A stretch of DNA of 64,000 nucleotides. Source: Desulfobacteraceae bacterium Eth-SRB2 (lineage in GTDB: Bacteria > Desulfobacterota > Desulfobacteria > Desulfobacterales > UBA11574). The notes beneath the pieces were generated by a model. The model saw only the letters and a program-made list of their open reading frames with translations, was not told the DNA's origin and did not search any database. Of this stretch, positions 17,354 through 24,347 are shown in pieces (position 1 is the stretch's first letter; each line of letters opens with the position of its first letter). A program made the translations under genes and the position numbers. The stretch spans positions 62,001 through 126,000 of the forward strand of contig RPGQ01000001.1 of NCBI GenBank assembly GCA_004193595.1, in the 5' to 3' direction.

Positions 17354-18272
17354 TCGTTTATTTTTTTATTCTCTCTCACCCGGCCTCCCCCGATCGGGGT
17401 GGAAATCAAGACCGTTGGTAAACGCTGATGCCTTTCTATTGACAAACCGTGGCTCCGAAGCTTTTTTTAGGTGTCAGGTGTCAGGGTTAAGGATTAAGGG
17501 GGAAACCAGGTAACCAACGTATGTTGAATGGATTAGAGAAAACATTGGAACGGAAAGTCCCAGAGCGAAAACGCCGCTGGCAGTTAGCTGAGGAAAGGGC
17601 AGCGTATGGCGTAAAAAATGAATCGTTCCCTCAGGGCTGGCCCATTACTACTGAACCTGTTTCCTGACACCTGAAACCTGAAACCAAATAGTCATAGCAA
17701 TCTAGCAAACAACAGTCTTGATTTACACCCTGACTTATTGAGAAGTTACACATTTTTCCATGAACCTTGCGTAATTATTCAATATGGTGTATTTTCCATA
17801 AAGGAAAGCATGATAAATATATTTATGGCTCCGGAATATGAATAAATTCTTCATGGAGCATAGGGAGCATAGGGTCGCCCATGATCTGTCGGGTAAGAAA
17901 CCGGATCTTAATCACCGGTAAGCAGGACCGTGCAAAAGGTGGGCGGTTGGTTTAAAAGCATCGATTGTCGCTCTACAACAATCGAAACGCATAATTGCAT
18001 AGATGGTTGCAATGAACTCGAAGTATTGATATCAAAAAGATGAAGTTAATTTACTAAAATTACCATACAAAATGACTGAGACAGTTTGAAGCCACATCGG
18101 ATGAATCAATAGAAAACTATTGACGTTTTGCCCGAATTTTCCGGTTAACCGATGAAAAGTGGGATAGGCAAGCAGAAAGAGTCAAGAGCAGACTTGCCCC
18201 CCCCTTTAGACCCTTTTTAATCCCTTCAATATTCCCAGGTCCTTGAGGGGAAAATATTCTTTCGGATAAACC
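17354..18272. other. Intergenic stretch with degenerate repeats, no supported gene
   Basis: About 900 bases upstream of the efflux operon. It holds the inverted-repeat element at 17469-17690 and an A+T-rich remainder without a recognisable gene. A duplication of GGAGCATAGG-like units lies near 17855-17875. The promoter of the minus-strand efflux operon should lie in its left part, but no clear -35/-10 pair was picked out. A 48-codon frame at 17521-17667 (MLNGLEKTLERKVPERKRRW...) is enclosed by the repeat arms; I do not recognise it and would not call it a gene. Confidence 0.5.
17469..17690. repeat. Inverted-repeat element, GGTGTCAGG family
   Basis: The left arm has tandem GGTGTCAGGTGTCAGG (from 17469); the right arm has the inverted form CCTGACACCTGAAACCTGAAACC (about 17663-17686). 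Between them are about 175 bases containing a 48-codon open frame. The same arm motif recurs at 37014-37086. Confidence 0.7.
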
Positions 18273-18491
18273 ATGACAAACATAGTAAGCGATCAAATAT
18301 TGAATGAAATTATACGCAGGATTGCTGAAACAGCAGATCCGCTCAAAGCGCTGCTACTTTTTCACAAAATTCCTTTCGGATTTGTTCACGATATTGCTGA
18401 GCTTTTGACAGTCCTGAAGCAAAACGGAATTAGCTTTTCAGAAGAGATACGAAAAGCAGCCGAATTGTCAGATTATGCGGTAAAACCTTGA
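18273..18491 (+). pseudogene. Fusion scar of a MNT nucleotidyltransferase antitoxin and a HEPN toxin
   Basis: 72 codons. Residues 1-32 (ILNEIIRRIAETADPLKALLLF) match the start of MNT-type minimal nucleotidyltransferases, which normally continue into FGSxARG. From about residue 33 (HDIAELLTVLKQNGISFSEE, AAELSDYAVK) the sequence is the C-terminus of a HEPN-domain protein. Known MNT-HEPN toxin-antitoxin operons have exactly this gene order, so a deletion of the middle of both genes explains the chimera. After YAVKP the frame stops at TGA but continues as TAT CCA GGC CCC (YPGP), the usual continuation of the HEPN tail, so a CGA-to-TGA change probably truncated it too. Non-functional remnant by inference. 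Confidence 0.6.
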
Positions 18492-18734
18492 TATCCAGGC
18501 CCCATGGAAAATCAAATGGCTTTTGCCCATTCGCGCTTTAAGAAATTTGACAGCGAATGCAAAAATTTTGAAAGAAGCTTATATAAAAGGAACCCTGCAT
18601 ATCTATGGCGGATTAAAGCTATTGGAATAAAGCAAATGATATTTCTAATGGATGTTCCCTAAAGCGTACTGTTAATAGCTGGTTGTCAGAGTTTAGGGGG
18701 ATAATAAAGTTCATATGCCGGAGAACAAAAAGAA

Positions 18735-19181
18735 ATGATTCCTGATTTTGAAGAAAATGGCAATTTGCCAAAAGGGATATATAAAGCAGCTTTCTATGAA
18801 GTAAAGGACGCTTTTGGCACAGCATCTGCTCGGCGAAAATGGTTGATTGGGATTTTACAAAAAATAATAGAGCTTGCGAAATCGACAGGTAGATTGGAAA
18901 GAGTTATTATTTGGGGCAGTTTTGTATCAGACAAAGAGTTTCCCAATGATATTGATCTGCTTTTTATAATGAAAGAAAATTTTATTGTTGAAGATGTTGC
19001 TCCTGAAGTAAAATCAGTGTTTGATTACGTAAAAGGAAGGCTTGTTTTTAATGCAGATATATTTTGGACAAAATCTTCAATCGGGGAAGAAACTATTAAT
19101 TTGTGGTTAGAAACCTATCAAATGACACGTAATTTCGAACCGTGTGGTATAATTGAGGTGATAATCAATGATCAAGAATGA
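18735..19181 (+). CDS. Nucleotidyltransferase-fold protein (DUF6932-like)
   Basis: 148 residues. The nucleotidyltransferase signature is clear: GSFVSDKEFPNDIDLLF, with Gly61-Ser62 and the metal-binding pair Asp72/Asp74; a third acidic residue is likely in FNADIFW. The start of the protein (MIPDFEENGNLPKGIYKA) is typical of the family I know as DUF6932. The next gene begins inside its last codons (overlap of 14 bases), so the two form a coupled pair. Such pairs occur in toxin-antitoxin or defence settings and the surrounding island fits that, but the target is unknown. Confidence 0.7.
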   Translation: MIPDFEENGNLPKGIYKAAFYEVKDAFGTASARRKWLIGILQKIIELAKSTGRLERVIIWGSFVSDKEFPNDIDLLFIMKENFIVEDVAPEVKSVFDYVKGRLVFNADIFWTKSSIGEETINLWLETYQMTRNFEPCGIIEVIINDQE

Positions 19182-19368
19182 CGAACAATTATCAAAGGCT
19201 AAGGAAGCGGCCAGGAATTTAAAACTAATTTTGGAAAGAGCCAGGAAAATTCACGATGTTCATGAATATAAGGCCATGTCGGAACCGATATTGCTTGAAT
19301 TACAACAGCGAGAAAGTGAAATTATCCAATATCTGAGTTTTGCAGAAAATCAAATGGCTGCGGTGTAA
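19168..19368 (+). CDS. Small helical partner of the nucleotidyltransferase
   Basis: 66 residues, predicted all-helical (AKEAARNLKLILERARKI...ILLELQQRESEIIQYLS). It overlaps the end of the nucleotidyltransferase gene by 14 bases, which suggests coupled translation and a partner role such as an antitoxin or regulator. No DNA-binding motif is visible and I do not recognise a named family. Confidence 0.6.
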   Translation: MIKNDEQLSKAKEAARNLKLILERARKIHDVHEYKAMSEPILLELQQRESEIIQYLSFAENQMAAV

Positions 19369-19615
19369 AAATCTACACAAGTAATACATAGTCAGTTCTA
19401 TTGAAAGTCAGCGTGACGCGGAAGAGGAGGAAGTAATCGGAAAACTTCAACTAATCGCTGAGATGCAGAACAACGCCATTCACTCAGATGGCCAGGGTCG
19501 TTCGGTTTGAGTTTTTTACCAGTTTTGTGTTTAATCACCTTTTACAAAGGCCAATTTGCCTTGCCCACTGGTGATGGTGCGTTCGCCGGTGACAAATTAA
19601 AAGCATGGTAAAAAT
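19369..19615. other. Intergenic stretch between two toxin-antitoxin-like pairs
   Basis: About 250 bases with no open frame of note. GAAGAGGAGGAAGTAATCGG near 19419 looks like gene-remnant sequence but no family could be assigned. Confidence 0.4.
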
Positions 19616-20053
19616 ATGAAAATCTATTTAGACAACTGCTCTTTTAATCGGCCATTTGATGATCAGTCTTCCATGCGTGTCAAACTTGAAACTGAAGCAA
19701 AATTATTTGTTCAAGAAAAAATTCTAATTGGAAAATTGCAATTAATCTGGTCACATATTTTAGAATATGAGAATATGCAGAATCCGTTCATCGAAAGAAG
19801 GAATGCGATAATAGAATGGAAAAAAATAGCAGCCGAGAATATTGGGGGTGCTAAAAATGTTGTGGCAAGAGCATCCGAATTTACACTGCACGGCGTAAAA
19901 TCTAAAGACGCACTCCATATTGCATGTGCTATTGAAGGAAAAGCGGAATATTTCCTGACAACAGATGATAACCTTTTAAATAAATTGCCTAAAACCAAAG
20001 AACTTATTGTGATTAACCCTGTTAATTTCATTCCCATTTTGGAGAGTATGTAA
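19616..20053 (+). CDS. PIN-domain ribonuclease-like toxin
   Basis: 145 residues. The PIN acidic positions are present: Asp6 in MKIYLDNCSFNRP, an acidic residue in the ILEYENMQNP region, Asp in SKDALHIACA (about 98) and TTDDNLL (about 115). This variant (YLDNCSFNRPFDDQ) is a common PIN subfamily. PIN toxins cut RNA in VapBC-type modules. Its stop overlaps the start of the next small gene (TAATG arrangement at 20051-20055), so toxin precedes antitoxin here, the reverse of classic vapBC order. Confidence 0.8.
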   Translation: MKIYLDNCSFNRPFDDQSSMRVKLETEAKLFVQEKILIGKLQLIWSHILEYENMQNPFIERRNAIIEWKKIAAENIGGAKNVVARASEFTLHGVKSKDALHIACAIEGKAEYFLTTDDNLLNKLPKTKELIVINPVNFIPILESM

Positions 20054-20268
20054 TGATAACAGATACAGAGATTAAACAAAGAGGCATAAAAGCATTAATT
20101 GCCGATCTTGGCAATGTACAAGCAGAACGCTTCATCTCTCTAATAATCAGAGAACCTTTTGATTATACAAAGTGGCAAAGAGACCTTTGGCCCGACGAAT
20201 CCGTTGAAACGCTAAGCAAAAAAGCCATGGAAGCAATACAAATGAAGAACGGCGAACAAGGCGCTTGA
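20053..20268 (+). CDS. Small antitoxin-like partner of the PIN protein
   Basis: 71 residues, starting at the ATG that overlaps the PIN gene stop. The sequence (EIKQRGIKALIADLGNVQAERFISLI, then DYTKWQRDLW) resembles small proteins that accompany this PIN subfamily. No ribbon-helix-helix or helix-turn-helix is obvious. The antitoxin role is inferred from coupling and size. Confidence 0.65.
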   Translation: MITDTEIKQRGIKALIADLGNVQAERFISLIIREPFDYTKWQRDLWPDESVETLSKKAMEAIQMKNGEQGA

Positions 20269-20420
20269 GAGGAACTGGGCAAAGCCGTGCCGTTTTTGAA
20301 AGGCAGCATTTGACCGATAGTTTTTACATTTATCATAGTTTTTCGGTTATCGTTGCCCAACCCCTCAGCTTGGTGTGTGGATATTTGCATAAATTATAAT
20401 TCAATAAGAAGTTTTTGAAA

Positions 20421-20594
20421 ATGACATCATTAAAGGGCTCTGTCTATTTTGCTCCAGGTATTAAATTTTCAGATTTAGATATTTATGGCGACCAATTTCC
20501 TGATCAGTACAGAAGACGCATAAAGAATCCTGGCCCAGAGGATCAGGCTTTGTTTTATCGCCAGAGGGGATTTGCTTTGTTGGAAGTTCATTGA
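20421..20594 (+). CDS. Short hypothetical frame, possible gene remnant
   Basis: 57 codons (MTSLKGSVYFAPGIKFSDLD...), with a weak upstream AAGAAG. Its 3' half contains a copy of the CCTGG(N9)CCAGG-type hairpin repeat (20528-20555, here CCTGGCCCAGAGGATCAGG) translated as NPGPEDQAL. The 5' half has coding-like composition, so this could be the beginning of a gene truncated by repeat insertion. Weak call. Confidence 0.3.
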   Translation: MTSLKGSVYFAPGIKFSDLDIYGDQFPDQYRRRIKNPGPEDQALFYRQRGFALLEVH

Positions 20595-20689
20595 CTTATT
20601 GAAATCCCAAAAAACAAATCCCAAACAAAAAAACAATCGCTTTGAACCAGTTTGGAATTTGTGATTTTAGACACAAAACTCCAAGGCAG

Positions 20690-20743
20690 AGCCATCTATC
20701 TCTGACCTGGCCCAAAGGACTAGGTTTTCAATGTAAAAATAAA
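20690..20743. repeat. Dispersed hairpin repeat, copy at 20.7 kb
   Basis: Reads GACCTGGCCCAAAGGACTAG then GTTTTCAATGTAAAAATAAA, nearly the same as 38118-38160 and related to 32031-32073. The core CCTGG/CTAGG forms an imperfect stem. The upstream GCAGAGCC...TCTCTGACC is also shared with the 38.1 kb copy. Confidence 0.7.
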
Positions 20744-21276
20744 GGGCTTATATCTTGATCCAGCTACGGATAATGATAATGACGACGATGACGATGGTTT
20801 TAGCATAAACGCTTACCGTAAGCATGGAAGCCATATCTCCGCCCGCCGTCTTTCTTGTAATCTTCAAAATGGGGCAAGTTGGTTCCGGGGAACTTTATCG
20901 TTCAAACCTGCTCTAATTGTCCAATAAACTCCAAGACAAGTTGCTGAAATTATTTAATCTGGATGATGAATTTATTTGATCTTTCTTGTTGATTTCGAAT
21001 CTAAATCGATACCATCATCAGAATGGCCTGGATTCAAGGTGTAAGGCAGGAATCAATCAGCGCTATAAAAAATCAGCGAAATGAGCATATACTATATATT
21101 GTGGTCCGTAAATATGATTTAAAGCCTTTACCGTGAAAACCTATTAAGCGACAACCATATGATATCACAAAAATTAAGCGCATTGCCATATATTGCAGGT
21201 ATCTTTAACGTGGTGCTGATCCGGCAGGGGTTGATCGTCAGCAAAAACTCAGTCGGGTCAGCACGTGGTTAGCAAA

Positions 21277-22218
21277 TCATCGTATCTCATCAGCCTCGTG
21301 GTCAATGAAACACGTTAAACATTCGAAATCACGACCCTCATGGATCACATTTCCTTTACAATCAATATTTTTACACCTTTTTCTAATTACCGGTATATTT
21401 TCCCTGCAAACAAAGCAGAATAAATTTGTAGAGTTTGGTTTATTGGGAGAAAGTTGAGCTGTCAAAGGATTCTCATCTATATTCAATTCTCGATGTTCTG
21501 ATACACAGTTTGGACATATGTATTTCCTTTGGCGCTTGTTAAATCCAAAAAATTTCTTAGCATCAGCAGCGCCTAATAAATCTAACACCACCATCATTTC
21601 ACGACTTAGCACAGAACCAACAGGATGTACCGTCCATACAAAAGATCTGGGTATCGATTCGAGATATGACCGTCGTATAAGCGTCCATTTCTGTGGGGAA
21701 ATTAATTCATCAGATATTTCTAAGATTGCTTGTATTATTTCCTTTTCAGAGAATCGAAGTCGTTTATCGACGGTATGGAAAATTTTGTTCCTGGCAAGCC
21801 TAAGTTTCTCGTAAAGCTGCTTAATTGTATCAGAAAGTCTTGGTTCAGCAACGGTATCATGAATTTTAATTAGGTTTTGTGCATCGGCGATGTAAAACGA
21901 AGAAAAACTAGTATCTTGTTTGTCGGATTTTCTTGGCCATTCTGAAGCTTTGCTGGTGATAAGGAGATACGGTGATATTAATGCGATCCGAGCTTTAAGA
22001 TGAAATTCAGCACCTTGATGTACAAGAGCAACAGCGGTTGCAAGGGGTTTTATAGCGGCTTTCCAATATTCCTCAGGTTGTTCATCATCGATTATTCCTT
22101 CCTCCGCCTCTGCATCTTCATAGTCAAGCAGAAGGTCAAGAACCGTATCCCAAGCAAGGTTAAGAAAGGCAGTTCCTTGATCAGCAAAATCATCATATGT
22201 TGGAATATCAGATATCAT
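21277..22218 (-). CDS. Unknown protein with an RNxxxH motif and C-terminal zinc-ribbon cysteines
   Basis: 313 residues, not recognised as a named family. Two features stand out. In the middle, a helical segment contains LARNKIFHTV, an RNxxxH arrangement like the catalytic motif of HEPN RNases. The last ~85 residues carry paired cysteines (YICPNCVSEH; LFCFVCRENI; KRCKNIDCKG; FECLTC), which look like two treble-clef or ribbon zinc sites. No signal peptide or membrane helix is seen. It lies in the accessory island next to a lipoprotein protease. A defence or stress RNase role is possible but only inferred. Confidence 0.6.
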   Translation of the reverse strand: MISDIPTYDDFADQGTAFLNLAWDTVLDLLLDYEDAEAEEGIIDDEQPEEYWKAAIKPLATAVALVHQGAEFHLKARIALISPYLLITSKASEWPRKSDKQDTSFSSFYIADAQNLIKIHDTVAEPRLSDTIKQLYEKLRLARNKIFHTVDKRLRFSEKEIIQAILEISDELISPQKWTLIRRSYLESIPRSFVWTVHPVGSVLSREMMVVLDLLGAADAKKFFGFNKRQRKYICPNCVSEHRELNIDENPLTAQLSPNKPNSTNLFCFVCRENIPVIRKRCKNIDCKGNVIHEGRDFECLTCFIDHEADEIR

Positions 22219-22283
22219 TTAAAATAGTATTTTTATGCTAACAACGCTTTTCAGCCGCAGTTTTTAGCTGTCCGGCAAAACTC

Positions 22284-23126
22284 TCACTCTATTTCCAGAA
22301 TTTTCGTTTTATCCAAATAGATTTTAAGATGTTTACTTGAAATGGCATATCCGATTCCGGTGCTAATATATAGATCCATGACGTTAACGATTTCCTTTGT
22401 CGATTGTAGTGGGTCAACACCCATCAACTTAACACTACCATGCTTTTCCGTTTTCGTTATGTATTTTCGAAGTTTTTTAAGCCCCTTAGAAATGCCTCCC
22501 TCCCTCATGCTCACAATACCCAGGATATCTCCGTCTGAGTTTAATAGCGCGGAGCCGGAGTTTCCTTTATTGATAGGTGCTTGAATGCAAATGATATCGT
22601 GGTTGGGTGCAAGACCTGAGACCATGCCCTTGTGCGTTAGCTTCGCGGGTGCACCCAAAGGGTAGCCTGAGAAATAGACATCTGATCCCACGGATGGAAC
22701 GTCTCCCCAAGTGAAAAACGGAAGAACAGCCCCTTCGATTCTAGGTTTCTTCTTAAGCTTAAGCACTGCGAAGTCGTGCACGAGCGGGGACATATCCTGC
22801 TTAGTGGGTCTGCTCACACAGGTGGCCTCAATCTTCTCGCCGCTGGGGCACTGAACGAAAATCTTTTCGTGAGCCGTCCATTCGAATTTGTTCTTCTTAG
22901 GGTCTACGACCACATTCGCTGTGATAACGTGGCAACAAGTCGCAATATGGGATTTATGTATGAAGAAACCCGTGCCAGCTGGTTTGCCAGCAATAAGGAT
23001 ACGCACACAATTCTGGCGAGAGATGGAGAAAATATTCGTCGGCGGCTGCTTCGTCTTTCCCTCGGTTGCACAGCTGATTGACGTAAGTGTGAAAATTATT
23101 ACCAGGATAAGACTTGAATATCGCAT
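22284..23126 (-). CDS. Lipoprotein trypsin-like serine protease (S1 fold)
   Basis: 280 residues. The N-terminal hydrophobic stretch ends in a lipobox (LTSISC, Cys19), so the protein is probably a lipoprotein outside the cytoplasm. Chymotrypsin-fold motifs: GTGFFIHKSHIATCCHVI (catalytic His; Cys-Cys replaces the usual Ala-Ala), HDFAVLKL (Asp) and NKGNSGSALLNSDG (Ser). No PDZ domain follows, unlike DegP. It stands alone 65 bases downstream of the RNxxxH/zinc protein start, on the same strand. The substrate is unknown. Confidence 0.8.
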   Translation of the reverse strand: MRYSSLILVIIFTLTSISCATEGKTKQPPTNIFSISRQNCVRILIAGKPAGTGFFIHKSHIATCCHVITANVVVDPKKNKFEWTAHEKIFVQCPSGEKIEATCVSRPTKQDMSPLVHDFAVLKLKKKPRIEGAVLPFFTWGDVPSVGSDVYFSGYPLGAPAKLTHKGMVSGLAPNHDIICIQAPINKGNSGSALLNSDGDILGIVSMREGGISKGLKKLRKYITKTEKHGSVKLMGVDPLQSTKEIVNVMDLYISTGIGYAISSKHLKIYLDKTKILEIE

Positions 23127-23714
23127 TTGTCCCTCCCTATTTGTTGCCGAACGTTGATGTTAAATGGCCAACCTTGAAATGTAGTACCATACTTTTAGAA
23201 CAGAATTTTCGAAACTACAGATATATTGAGACTATAGCACGAAAATTGATCATTGAAAAGCGTGAGGTTTCTTGCCAGTACATGTATTTTTATGTAATGT
23301 CAATAGGTTGTGATACTATTTGGATATCGATCGCTCATGTTAAAAATTATTGCCTAACCCCGATTATCCCCCGACCCTACATCTTGTGTTTTTCATCCCC
23401 CCTTCAGTTCGGTTTTTCGTTCAAGATTGCGTGCCTCAATCAATACCGGTCATTATACTAATATCATTGAAGATTACTTTTGTAAATCAGAACCTTATAT
23501 GATTAAATCATGGCTTTGTTTTTAAAGATGGCCTTTAAAATTGCCATCTCTATTTCTGGAGTAGGCTTCCATCTAAATTGATGATCAAAACGTTTTTTAG
23601 CAAAGTGGTGGTGGACATCGCACACGCTTGCCGGCATATTGTGGGAAGGATATATCTGGGTCACGTTTCATCAACCTTTCAGTATTTGAAGGATATCGAG
23701 GTGGTTAATTCTGC
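23127..23714. other. Intergenic stretch, one weak minus-strand small frame
   Basis: About 590 bases. A 44-codon minus-strand frame at 23503-23637 (MPASVCDVHHHFAKKRFDHQ...) is the only coding-like segment; it is not recognised and may belong to the transposase-derived debris next to it. Nothing else is supported. Confidence 0.4.
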
Positions 23715-23938
23715 TTATATCAAACGCAGTTGATAGGTTTGCTTTAGACGTCCGCGCACCCAGTTAATATCCAGCCATGGCCCAGTTAAAGTTTCACGGA
23801 CAAAGCTTATAAAATCACGTACTCCCTTTTCAATAAATATCTGAACAAGGCTTTCAGAATATTGGGCAAGCACGTTTATCGTCCGTCCAATTCGCATTAA
23901 ATAGTGATATCCCTTCATAGCATTCCAATCATATGAAA
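23715..23938 (-). pseudogene. C-terminal remnant of a DDE transposase
   Basis: The open frame reads YDWNAMKGYHYLMRIGR...FVRETLTGPWLDINWV, which I recognise as the C-terminal tail of an insertion-sequence transposase (IS4-like or ISNCY-like). The remaining 300 or more residues are missing: a stop lies directly upstream on this strand. No terminal repeats could be matched. It is a decayed insertion sequence. Confidence 0.6.
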
Positions 23939-24110
23939 ATCAGGGGGACATTAGGGGACGATCTTAGGGGACATTGGTCTCTCAAGTCTCCTTACCCTGT
24001 CCCCCCAATCGGTTGCGTGTTTCCCACAGCGCCTTTTCACTTGACTCAAAATCTTGAATCTCTTAAGGTTTCAATTAATCTGGATGTTGCTTCCAAAAAA
24101 AGAACGTTAC

Positions 24111-24341
24111 ACTTTGAGACCTTTGAAAAATGTTCAATTTTGTTCAAGGCCAAGGCAATTCTGCAGGATAGCAGAATTGGACAGCCGCCAGGCTGCCCGC
24201 AAGGGCGAGGGGCATGGACGCCCCGAGTCAACGCGAAAATTTTAACCACAGGAATACATTTAGTATTTTGAGGATTAAAATTTGAGTCTGACGCAGGAAT
24301 TGGGCAAAAGGGGGCGTTTTGCAAAGGTCTCACTTTGAGAC
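24111..24341. mobile_element. MITE-like element with terminal inverted repeats
   Basis: The ends are inverted copies: TGAGACCTTTG at 24115-24125 and CAAAGGTCTCA at 24322-24332, enclosing about 218 bases without a transposase. The outer sequence CACTTTGAGAC occurs at both ends (24110-24120 and 24331-24341) as a direct repeat, consistent with target duplication or an overlapping end structure. The interior holds a G+C-rich hairpin (GCCGCCAGGCTGCCC...). The element ends only a few bases before the peptide-transporter operon start at 24348 and may carry part of its promoter. Confidence 0.65.
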
Positions 24342-24347
24342 AGCACT

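Larger units (their letters stand above)
20269..21276. other. Gene-poor stretch with hairpin repeats
   Basis: About 1 kb without a supported gene apart from the short frame at 20421. It contains the hairpin repeat copy at 20690-20743 and a degenerate one at 20528-20555. The remainder (for example a GATGACGACGATGAC stretch near 20777-20795) shows no convincing family. Confidence 0.5.

Noticed and set aside
17521..17667. 48-codon frame MLNGLEKTLERKVPERKR within the GGTGTCAGG element
   Set aside because: No family, no clear ribosome-binding site, and it ends in the repeat arm. Kept only as a remark because other elements of this layout carry a gene.
24046..24333. Open frames on both strands through the MITE-like element
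   Set aside because: They span the terminal repeats and a hairpin and show no protein family; typical of non-coding elements.
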